A DNA stretch of 52,241 bases. Origin: Spirochaetia bacterium. Lineage in GTDB: Bacteria; Spirochaetota; UBA4802; UBA5550. The notes under the pieces were generated by a model. That model saw only the letters and a program-made list of their open reading frames with translations, had not been told where the DNA came from and ran no database searches. Within the stretch, counting starts at the first letter, position 1. The number at the start of each line of letters is the position of its first letter. Location: positions 1-52,241 of the forward strand of contig VFJS01000067.1 in the NCBI GenBank assembly GCA_009885955.1, written 5' to 3'. Shown in pieces: positions 8,860 through 16,752 of the stretch. The position numbers and the translations under genes were made by a program.

Positions 8860-8886
8860 GAATCCGTCTGATACTCAGGCGGATTC
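8860..8886. other. Strong hairpin of unknown role
   Basis: Bases 8860-8871 pair with 8875-8886 (GAATCCG against CGGATTC, a wobble, then CTGA against TCAG) around a three-base TAC loop. There is no adjacent T-run on either strand, so it is not a normal terminator. It lies ~95 bases upstream of the yedK start and ~350 upstream of the cytochrome start. Confidence 0.5.
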
Positions 8887-9172
8887 TCCAGCAGTTTTCT
8901 GAAATATTAATACTAATGAAATAATTCTCTAATTTTTTCAGGATAATGCAATAACTTTTTAAGGTCTTGAAATTTTTATTTGCACCTTTCACAATAATAA
9001 GCTATACATTGTTTCATTCAGATCCAATAAATCAGGCAACTATCCCTTCTATTATTCATTAATTTTCACAGGTTTCATTATGGTATAGGGGCATGTTTTT
9101 ATCTTAAATTTAAGTAAATAGATACATTTAATGATAAATGACATAGTATTAGGGGTTTATACATATTTTTTA

Positions 9173-9201
9173 TTGACTTTGTTCTCAGTATTTAGTATTT
9201 T
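9173..9201 (+). promoter_or_regulatory. Candidate promoter for the cytochrome genes
   Basis: TTGACT at 9173-9178 and TATTTT at 9196-9201 with 17 bases between. The -10 is weak, but the position, ~30 bases before the ATG at 9234, fits. Confidence 0.4.
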
Positions 9202-9233
9202 GTAAAAAATTTGATTTTTTAATAATTATATTA

Positions 9234-10082
9234 ATGAGCAAAATAAAATTTATCATTCTAACATCACTTTTTTCTCTCTTTATGCCTTTTGTCCTGACAA
9301 AGTGCAGTGACCTGCGTACCACGAATAACCCTGAAGATTCAAAATGCGATTCGTCCCAATGTCATGGCTCAACCCTGCTTGGCCGTATCACACCTGATTC
9401 AGGAAGGCACGAGGCTCACCTGAACAGGGGATATACCTGTGAAAATTGCCATAAAAATTATTATAGTAATGAAAGGCATAAGAACGGTATCTATGATAAG
9501 GATACGGATACAGGAATTGTTTTTTTCAATGAGTCAAACAGCGGCACAGCCTGGAATAATTCCAGCGGCAGCTGTTTGAATATTCAATGCCATGTCACTC
9601 TAGTGCCATCGGTGAAAAATGTTTTCAGGCTGGTTACTGTCCGGTCTGCACCTTCGGCAAGCTGGTACGGCTCCGATACCGGATGCACCCTGTGCCACGC
9701 GCCGGGAACCGGCATTGACCCTCTCGCCACAAACGGGAGCGGTACCGCAGGCAAGCATATCGTCCATGTGGGGAAGGGGATTGACTGCCAGGCCTGCCAT
9801 TCCAATTATAAATCCAGCGAGCCCCACATGAACGGAGCCTATGGAACAGGCGAACCGGGCATCATTGTCTATTTTAATTCACTGAATCCCCTGGCCGTTT
9901 GGAATGCCGGTAATACCACATGCAGCAGCATGAACTGCCACGGAAGCGCAGACTGGTACACTGCTGCAGAAATGACATGCCAGGGCATGCCATGTTTCCG
10001 GAAATATAACCGGTGCAGTAGATCCCGTGACAACAAACGGGTCCGGCCTGAACGGAAAACATACAACGCATGTATCGGATAA
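9234..10082 (+). CDS. Multihaem c-type cytochrome, 5' part of a frameshifted gene
   Basis: The first ~250 residues are normal; the tail after about base 9985 is out of frame. The N-terminus is a signal peptide, with a possible relaxed lipobox before Cys in VLTKC. Haem motifs alternate CX4CH and CX2CH: CDSSQCH, CENCH, CLNIQCH, CTLCH, CQACH, CSSMNCH. This is the pattern of the Geobacter-type C4xCH/C2xCH repeat. Removing one G from the GGG at 9983-9985 changes the reading to a further CQACH motif and runs straight into the next frame at 10027. The original protein would be 739 residues (9234-11454). It is a predicted envelope or surface electron carrier. The start has no clear Shine-Dalgarno. 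Confidence 0.85.
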   Translation: MSKIKFIILTSLFSLFMPFVLTKCSDLRTTNNPEDSKCDSSQCHGSTLLGRITPDSGRHEAHLNRGYTCENCHKNYYSNERHKNGIYDKDTDTGIVFFNESNSGTAWNNSSGSCLNIQCHVTLVPSVKNVFRLVTVRSAPSASWYGSDTGCTLCHAPGTGIDPLATNGSGTAGKHIVHVGKGIDCQACHSNYKSSEPHMNGAYGTGEPGIIVYFNSLNPLAVWNAGNTTCSSMNCHGSADWYTAAEMTCQGMPCFRKYNRCSRSRDNKRVRPERKTYNACIG

Positions 10083-11454
10083 AGGAATATCCTGCCAAAA
10101 ATGCCATTACGGCTACAAGGCTGCGGCTGCACATGCCAATGGCACCCTGGACACCGGTAATCCGGCAGTTATTGCTGCATTATTTGATTCCACAAACCCC
10201 TCAGGGCAATGGTCCAATGATACAGGTCCGGGAACGGGCCGGTGCTTACAGCTTCAGTGTCATGGGTCTTCAGCACTGGACTGGTACGGGTCAGGTGCAT
10301 GGACCCTGCCGTCATGCGATACCTGTCACAATGCATCCATCGGTACGAGGCGGCAGGTGACGGGGAGCGGCGGCGATTTCGGCGCAAATCCAGGCATCAG
10401 GTCGCACCATGTTGCCACCAGTACTGCCGGTAATGATCCGACTGCTGAGCAGTGCAAGGTATGCCATTATATGAGCACTCACATGGGAGGCATTGTTAAA
10501 TTAAAAAATGCCGATACCGGGAATCCCATATTATACAGTTCATCAACACCCTCGGCCCTTGAGGCCTTCTGCCTCAGCTGCCATGATACTGATGGAGCCA
10601 TATCAACCTATTATGCGCCCGACGGCACAGCGACCGGCACCGATCCCTTCCATGACGGGAAGACGCTTGGCGCTGGGTTGTTTGTAGCAGGCAATAAAAT
10701 CAAGGGCTACTGGAATAATACATATACCGTCCACAAGGACAAAGGTCTCACATGCGCCGGTACCGGGGAGGCCGGGACCGGATGCCACGGGAGCAATGGG
10801 GTAGTGAATATACACGGTTCCGTATCCAAAGGCATTCTCACTAAAAACCTGACGCTTCCTGCTCCTAAATCGTCAAGCGACCCGCTTCCAAGAAATCCGT
10901 CAAATCCGGCATATGTGAGTTATATAAATAATATCTTTCAACTCTGTTTTGACTGCCATAACGATTACCCGGCAGTTTCTAAAGAGGTCGTTCTTGGATA
11001 CAAACAGGGGGGAAACTATGATCTTTCCTGGGCACCGACCCCCTATTATACATTAAGTATCCAGAGCCTTTTCCGTGATGTTTACACTTATGGGCCCAAA
11101 CCTTATGATGATAATTTTTTTGGCGATCCGAATACTCCAATTCATAATTATCACCTTTTATCATCTGATGGATGGATGCAGGATGTGTGGGCATACCGAG
11201 GCGATGCAGGCCAGACGGGGAGGGCGTCATGTACGACCTGTCATAATGTCCATGGTACTTCTGGAACTGTCAGGAGCACGTATGGTGAATTTGGGATAAC
11301 TGCCTTCAGCGACGGAGGGAATTTGTACAAGACATTGGTGCCAGACACGAATTTTGATGATCCAGTAATGAAAAGTTATCCAATTTATTGTAATATAAAT
11401 TGCCATGGCATGGCTGGACCGTCTTCATACTGGCATACACCGGCAAATGAGTAG
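10027..11454 (+). CDS. Multihaem c-type cytochrome, 3' part of the frameshifted gene
   Basis: This frame opens on a GTG inside a haem repeat (VTTNGSGLNGKH), with no signal peptide and no Shine-Dalgarno, so it is not an independent gene but the continuation of the frame starting at 9234. Haem sites: CQKCH, CLQLQCH, CDTCH, CKVCH, CLSCH, CFDCH, CTTCH and a CX3CH (CNINCH), plus a possible long-spaced C-X10-CH near 10755-10791. Merged with the 5' part, about 15 regular sites are present. The repeat between haems (NGSGxxGKHxxHV then CxxCH) also occurs in the 898-codon frame downstream. Either the gene is a recent pseudogene or the extra G is a sequence error. Confidence 0.85.
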   Translation: MTTNGSGLNGKHTTHVSDKGISCQKCHYGYKAAAAHANGTLDTGNPAVIAALFDSTNPSGQWSNDTGPGTGRCLQLQCHGSSALDWYGSGAWTLPSCDTCHNASIGTRRQVTGSGGDFGANPGIRSHHVATSTAGNDPTAEQCKVCHYMSTHMGGIVKLKNADTGNPILYSSSTPSALEAFCLSCHDTDGAISTYYAPDGTATGTDPFHDGKTLGAGLFVAGNKIKGYWNNTYTVHKDKGLTCAGTGEAGTGCHGSNGVVNIHGSVSKGILTKNLTLPAPKSSSDPLPRNPSNPAYVSYINNIFQLCFDCHNDYPAVSKEVVLGYKQGGNYDLSWAPTPYYTLSIQSLFRDVYTYGPKPYDDNFFGDPNTPIHNYHLLSSDGWMQDVWAYRGDAGQTGRASCTTCHNVHGTSGTVRSTYGEFGITAFSDGGNLYKTLVPDTNFDDPVMKSYPIYCNINCHGMAGPSSYWHTPANE

Positions 11455-11600
11455 CTGGTTTTTTTATTATGGTTAAATTTCTACTATCAAAATTCTGTGA
11501 AATATTTAATCAGTATTAATACTTATTTTTATTGACGAAAAAGGTAGGATTTATTAAATTATATCCACAATTTGTTTTTTTGTTTATACGGCATAAGTCC

Positions 11601-14228
11601 ATGACAATAAGAAATTTTATCAGACTATCAATCCTTATAATTCCCCTTGCTACTTTTGCCCTTAGTAACTGCAGCAAGGAGAGAAGCCTCCTCCCCAAAC
11701 AGGTTTCTACCTGCAATGCCTCGGAATGCCATGCATCGTCCCAGCTCAATAAGTACCCTCCTCAATCAGGGAAGCATGCGCTGCATCTTGTTAACGGACT
11801 GATATGCGAGAATTGCCACAAGGATTATGACAGTAATCCCAAACATAAAAACGGCGTAGTTGATATTTCATCGGACACCGGTGCCGTGAAGTTTGATACA
11901 TACAGCAGTGCAGGGAAATGGTTTTATTCCTCGGGCGAATGCTCAAATCTTGAGTGCCATGGCGGCGGTTCCGTGCCGGTTAAGTGGTATGGGGATGTGC
12001 CTGGCGGATGTACTGTCTGCCATTCTGAAGGGAGCCCCATTGACCCCCTGTTAACAAGCGGAGAGGGGATGAAAGGGAAGCATATCGCCCATGTGGTAAA
12101 TCAGAATATTAACTGCGATAGTTGTCATTATGATTATAAGAAAAACTCTGGTCATATGAATAATATTTATGGAAAGAATGAGGTTGTATCCATTGTAAAT
12201 TATGACGGCATTTTTAAAAACAGTAATGTCTCATTTACCTTTAATGATAATACTGGATTATGCGAAAATATTTCATGCCACGGCACTTCGATTGGAATAG
12301 GCTGGTACAGCGACACGAGCGGCTGCATGGCCTGCCATTCCTCCAGTAATATAAATCCTATTATAACCAACGGCAGCGGGGCCTCGGGAAAACATGTGGA
12401 GCACGTCACTAACAGGGGGATTGAATGCGTCTCCTGCCATTATGACTATAAAAACAACTCCCGGCACATGAACGGCCAGTATGGGCATGCAGAACCAGGC
12501 CTGTTGGTCTTTTTCGGCGGCAAGTGGCCGTCTAATGGTTATAATGTCTCTGCTGCCTTTAACAATCCGAATCCCGGATACTGCAGTGCTATTTCCTGCC
12601 ACGGAGGGACCGGTTACGAAAACTGGTACGCCTCATCTTCCGCGTCCTGCGTCAATTCATGCCATGCAGCGGGAAGCAGAATCGGACCCTCTCCAATAGA
12701 TGCATCTACCGGAAGCCATCCCGGGCATATTTCATCTGCCGGGATTAGCTGCGAAGAATGCCACTCAGGATACAGGAATCTATTGACCCATATCAACGGT
12801 ACGCTGGACATCCCGGCGGCAAATCCAGGGATGTTAAAATTTAATCCGTCACGACACCCGTCCGGGGGATACAGCGCCGGACAGTGCTCAGGGATTTACT
12901 GTCACGGCAGCTTTACCGGCGGCAATAGTTCAATCTACCCGGTGTGGGGAGGGATGGTGAATTGTGCGACGAATGCATGCCATGGCAGCGATGCAAGCGG
13001 AAATCCGGCTGAATCCAATAATCCGGATACAAAACATGGAACACATGTCACAGCCATAACGAATATAACCAACCCGGGAACCGGGTCAAAATATACGAAA
13101 ACCGAATCCTGCCCGGTCTGCCACAGTGGTCATGGTTACGGAACAGGCACCCATGTCAACAGCCAGGCTGATATTACATTCAATTACCAGAATCCCGAGG
13201 GAGCAATGGGTACGTCAACAGGGGGAAACTGGACTCTTTCAGGCTTTAGCCCGGTCCAATGCCAGAATACCTATTGTCATGGAAATTTTTCAGGCGGTAA
13301 TATTGACACAGTTAGCTGGGCTGAATCTAAGAATGATTCGGGATGGTGCGGATCATGCCACAGTGCAAATCCGATATCAGTAAAACATGCAAAACATCTT
13401 GCTGTCTATCCCGGGCAGTGCGTCTACTGCCATGAGGGATATACAGCTGCATCAACCTCTGAAAACCATGTAAATTTAATCAGAGATGTATCTTTCGGGT
13501 ATCCCATAAAGGAAAATACCGGGGGGATGCCTGATTATGAAAATGCTTCAAAAACCTGTTCTTATGTTTATTGTCATGGCTATTTCCCTCGGGTGATGTA
13601 TAATGCAACTACCACGAATCCCGGAAATGCAAACAATCCGATATGGAATTCGTCGTCGGCCGCACTGTGCGGGACATGTCATGGGAATGCCGGTAATAAT
13701 TATTCATCAGCGACTCACAGCATGCATACCAGGAATTTGTCGGGTTCGTATAAAACATATTTCGGCAATCCTATAGGCATTGAAAGCTGTGATGCCTGCC
13801 ATAATTTTGGAACTGATTCGGATAAGAGCTTTACCGCATCCAGTACGCAGGGGAGCTATAATACCGTTAACCATGGGGATTTTTCAATAAGCGATTCCGG
13901 CGTCAATGCTGATGTACTCTTTAAGGCCGATGACAGCGATCTTGCTTCGAGGATTGGCGACATTGTACCGGCAAAGACAACATGGAATCCAGGTTCAACT
14001 TCATGCAGCAATTCCTGGTGCCATGGAAATTTTGATAATGGGGCTGGCTTTGCCGGTAATAATGCTACCAATACCCCGAACTGGCTTGTTCCTTCGACCG
14101 GGGATTGTTTGACATGCCACTCTTATTATAATGGAACGCATAGCGGGGGGTTCAGCTGCACTGGATGCCATCCAATGCATGGGGGAGGTTTTTCCCCACA
14201 CATAAATGGGATATTCGGTGGGTTTTAA
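11601..14228 (+). CDS. Large multihaem c-type cytochrome with 23 CXnCH motifs
   Basis: 875 residues from the ATG at 11601; an in-frame TTG 69 bases upstream would put extra residues before the signal peptide. The N-terminus has a hydrophobic stretch ending ALSNCSKE, a relaxed lipobox as spirochaetes allow. I count 23 haem-type motifs: 13 CX2CH, 9 CX4CH (such as CNASECH, CSNLECH, CSNSWCH) and one CX3CH (CVNSCH). Internal repeats of ~70 residues follow the scheme CX4CH - WYG - CX2CH - NGSGxxGKHxxHV - CX2CH - YDYKxNxxHMNG. This is the family seen in metal-reducing Geobacter; haem loading at CX4CH is not assured and may need a special maturation system. It is probably co-transcribed with the preceding cytochrome, 146 bases away. 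Confidence 0.92.
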   Translation: MTIRNFIRLSILIIPLATFALSNCSKERSLLPKQVSTCNASECHASSQLNKYPPQSGKHALHLVNGLICENCHKDYDSNPKHKNGVVDISSDTGAVKFDTYSSAGKWFYSSGECSNLECHGGGSVPVKWYGDVPGGCTVCHSEGSPIDPLLTSGEGMKGKHIAHVVNQNINCDSCHYDYKKNSGHMNNIYGKNEVVSIVNYDGIFKNSNVSFTFNDNTGLCENISCHGTSIGIGWYSDTSGCMACHSSSNINPIITNGSGASGKHVEHVTNRGIECVSCHYDYKNNSRHMNGQYGHAEPGLLVFFGGKWPSNGYNVSAAFNNPNPGYCSAISCHGGTGYENWYASSSASCVNSCHAAGSRIGPSPIDASTGSHPGHISSAGISCEECHSGYRNLLTHINGTLDIPAANPGMLKFNPSRHPSGGYSAGQCSGIYCHGSFTGGNSSIYPVWGGMVNCATNACHGSDASGNPAESNNPDTKHGTHVTAITNITNPGTGSKYTKTESCPVCHSGHGYGTGTHVNSQADITFNYQNPEGAMGTSTGGNWTLSGFSPVQCQNTYCHGNFSGGNIDTVSWAESKNDSGWCGSCHSANPISVKHAKHLAVYPGQCVYCHEGYTAASTSENHVNLIRDVSFGYPIKENTGGMPDYENASKTCSYVYCHGYFPRVMYNATTTNPGNANNPIWNSSSAALCGTCHGNAGNNYSSATHSMHTRNLSGSYKTYFGNPIGIESCDACHNFGTDSDKSFTASSTQGSYNTVNHGDFSISDSGVNADVLFKADDSDLASRIGDIVPAKTTWNPGSTSCSNSWCHGNFDNGAGFAGNNATNTPNWLVPSTGDCLTCHSYYNGTHSGGFSCTGCHPMHGGGFSPHINGIFGGF

Positions 14229-14473
14229 CTTTTTTTTATATTTCCAATTTCCCCGTATTTTTTACCTTCACTTTTACTGTTGAGCCGTAGACAGTGCCAT
14301 TGATTCCTTCCCCATTTTATTCATCAATAATCAAACCGGAAAACTTTTCATTGTATATTAAGATTCCGGGAGGGTGAATAAAAGATTTAACATTATCCCT
14401 GTAATTCATCGATAATTATTGAGTATGTCCGTTAATTGTCGGGCTGAACAATTATGTACACAGGAGCATGCCC

Positions 14474-15157
14474 ATGACCTTTGAATTTTCAAATGGATCC
14501 TTCGATATCATCATCAAGATCGTTGTGGCGGCGCTCCTCGGCAGTTTCATCGGCCTGGAAAGGGACATCCACGGCAGGGCCGCGGGCCTGCGGACCCACC
14601 TCCTTGTGTGCATGGGCTCTGCAGTATTCATGATACTGTCAAAACAGATCGGTGCAGGCGCCTCGGGGGGTGATTCCGGCAGGATAGCCGCGCAGGTGGT
14701 GACGGGCATCGGTTTTCTCGGAGCCGGGACTATCATTAAGGAGGGCTTCACGGTACGGGGATTGACCACGGCATCGTGCCTCTGGGTGGCCTCGGGAATC
14801 GGGATGGCCGCAGGCGCCGGGAGCTATCTCCTGGCTTCCTCAGTTACGGCAATAACCCTTTTCAGCCTTGTGGGCCTTAACTATTTTGAAAAAAGTTACC
14901 GGCGGGATTCCTACCGGTCGCTCGTCATTGCCGTGGAAAACAGCGTGGACCCTTCAGATATCATAGAAATAATAAAGATAACCGAGATCAGGATTGTATA
15001 TTTTGATTTGGAAAAAAATTATGAGTCCGGCGTCACCACGTGCAGGTTTTTCGTGAAGATATTCCACAAGGGAATAACAGACAAGATCTCCCACAGGCTG
15101 ATAGATTCCCTTGAAGAAAAGGGCCTGGCCCTCAGGTCGATCAAGTGGGAGCATTAG
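14474..15157 (+). CDS. MgtC/SapB-family membrane protein
   Basis: 227 residues. I prefer the ATG at 14474 because AGGAG at 14462-14466 lies seven bases before it; the ATG at 14468 is too close. The N-terminal two thirds has the family's transmembrane helices and signature segments (LGSFIGLERDIHGRAAGLRTH, shown in part as GLERD; GIGFLGAGTII; TTASCLWVASGIGMAAG). The C-terminal third is soluble, as in MgtC relatives with an ACT-like tail. The family is linked to survival at low magnesium and to ATP synthase control in some bacteria; the role here is not shown. Confidence 0.9.
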   Translation: MTFEFSNGSFDIIIKIVVAALLGSFIGLERDIHGRAAGLRTHLLVCMGSAVFMILSKQIGAGASGGDSGRIAAQVVTGIGFLGAGTIIKEGFTVRGLTTASCLWVASGIGMAAGAGSYLLASSVTAITLFSLVGLNYFEKSYRRDSYRSLVIAVENSVDPSDIIEIIKITEIRIVYFDLEKNYESGVTTCRFFVKIFHKGITDKISHRLIDSLEEKGLALRSIKWEH

Positions 15158-15202
15158 AAATTCAAGGTATCGGATGATGTATCATCATCTTCCGCGGAGC
15201 GT

Positions 15203-16513
15203 TTATCTCGGGTTGAGAGTATATCCTATCCTGAATCCTCCCCAGTGCATTCCGTTCACATAGATAGGGGCCGAGGCATCATACATGAGCACGCCGGTGT
15301 CCCTCCGGTATATCTGGAGCAGATGCTCCTCCTGGTGTTTTCCCACCATTTTGCCGACTCGATCGCCGAAAATCCTCTTTGTCCGGTTCCCTATGAAATC
15401 TCTGTCGTAGTTCCCCGTAATCGGTTTGCAGAACAGAAGGTTGTGCTGGGGGACATAGCCGTTCTGATCCGCGCATATGCAATAGACGATGAATGTATTC
15501 TCCCGGTAAAGTTGTTCCTGGATCCCCGGGAGTTTGTCTGTGGCAAAATCTATGTATGCGGTATTGTATTTTTTAGGGTTCGTGTTGGGGATTTCCTTGT
15601 AGTTTGTGTCAAAGAGTTCATCCCCGGTTATATCGCCCTTTTCAATCGCCTCTTCGAAAAGCCTGGTAATCTTGACGGCATATTCCATTGCCAGCATTCT
15701 CATCTTCCCGTGCGTCAAGTTCTCATTGTAATTCACCTCGACCCGGAATATATCCATGATTGTTGATGAATCATTGGCATTCTTCAACAGGCCCGAGGAC
15801 ATTTCCCGAATCACCTCTATCATGCTAAAGGCCGATTCTGACACCTCGGTCATCTTGTCCCTCACCTTTCCCGCCTGGGTTAAGCTTCCGCTTATTTTTT
15901 CATGGGAGATATCCGTGACTTCGGAAATCTGGTGTACGAGGTCGTCTGTTTTCGCGGCAAGCCTTCTCACCTCCTTGGCTACAATAGCAAATCCCCTGCC
16001 TGCTTCGCCAACCCTTGCCGATTCGATGGCTGCATTCAGCGAGAGTATCTCGATCTCTCTTGAAATGTCGTTTATCCTGACTCCTATGGATGATATTTTC
16101 TTTGCATACTCTTCTATTTCATTCATGATTGTTGTAAGGCCTGCTAGCTCCAGCTGGCCTTTGTCATTCAAGTCAGAGATTACCTTTATTTTTTCACTGG
16201 AAAAGCTGTCAATACTTTTCGTCGACTGCTGAACTGAACTGATGGAGCTTTTAGCTGATATTACCACCTCTCTAAGGTTTGTGATGGCGGTGTTTATCAT
16301 ATTTTTCATTTTTTCTGAAATATCGCTGAATTCCCCTCCGGTATCGATTTCCAGGGTCTGGTAGAGGTCACCCTGGCATAATGAATAAAGAGTTTTGATA
16401 ATGGTTCCCAGTAGTGTATCGATCTCTTTCTCCAGCCTGCTCCTGTATTCCAGGAATTCATTCCTCTCATCCTTTACCTCTTTTTTCCATTTAAAGAAAC
16501 GGGATACATTCAT
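15203..16513 (-). CDS. Soluble methyl-accepting-type transducer with a C-terminal sensor domain
   Basis: 436 residues without a transmembrane segment. Residues ~15-75 hold a helical, HAMP-like region (GDLYQTLEIDTGGEFSDI in part). Residues ~80-270 are an MCP signalling domain, recognisable by the hairpin tip EILSLNAAIESARVGEAGRG (20 residues) and RRLAAKTDD. Residues ~280-436 form a C-terminal sensor ending in NGMHWGGFRIGY, a motif seen in cytoplasmic Cache/PAS-like regions of other MCPs. The sensor-after-signal order is the reverse of classical receptors. No CheW or CheA lies next to it. Confidence 0.85.
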   Translation of the reverse strand: MNVSRFFKWKKEVKDERNEFLEYRSRLEKEIDTLLGTIIKTLYSLCQGDLYQTLEIDTGGEFSDISEKMKNMINTAITNLREVVISAKSSISSVQQSTKSIDSFSSEKIKVISDLNDKGQLELAGLTTIMNEIEEYAKKISSIGVRINDISREIEILSLNAAIESARVGEAGRGFAIVAKEVRRLAAKTDDLVHQISEVTDISHEKISGSLTQAGKVRDKMTEVSESAFSMIEVIREMSSGLLKNANDSSTIMDIFRVEVNYNENLTHGKMRMLAMEYAVKITRLFEEAIEKGDITGDELFDTNYKEIPNTNPKKYNTAYIDFATDKLPGIQEQLYRENTFIVYCICADQNGYVPQHNLLFCKPITGNYDRDFIGNRTKRIFGDRVGKMVGKHQEEHLLQIYRRDTGVLMYDASAPIYVNGMHWGGFRIGYTLNPR

Positions 16514-16752
16514 GATATTTCCTTATTAAATTTTTTGTTTTTCTTTTATAAATTTAAATCAATGTCGATAAAAATGCAAATAAAAAAATATTTTAAATGT
16601 AAAAGTGTAACACATATTTTATATTTATCCAGTTTTATCATATGAATTAAAAATAAATAATTGCCTCCATATTATATTTCTTGACTTTATCATTAATAAT
16701 TCGTTAATTCAGGCATTACAACAATTGAATATACTTAATTAAGGATGAATTA

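Larger units (their letters stand above)
8767..9233. other. Intergenic region between yedK and the first cytochrome gene
   Basis: No supportable gene. It holds a 12-bp hairpin at 8860-8886 and a possible promoter at 9173-9201. The rest is AT-rich and I see no other motif. Confidence 0.6.

Noticed and set aside
10027-10082. Overlapping independent start for the second cytochrome frame
   Set aside because: The GTG falls inside a haem repeat, without signal peptide; the frameshift explains the overlap better.
15245-15766. 173-codon plus-strand frame
   Set aside because: It lies opposite the sensor half of the soluble transducer and has no Shine-Dalgarno or known motif.
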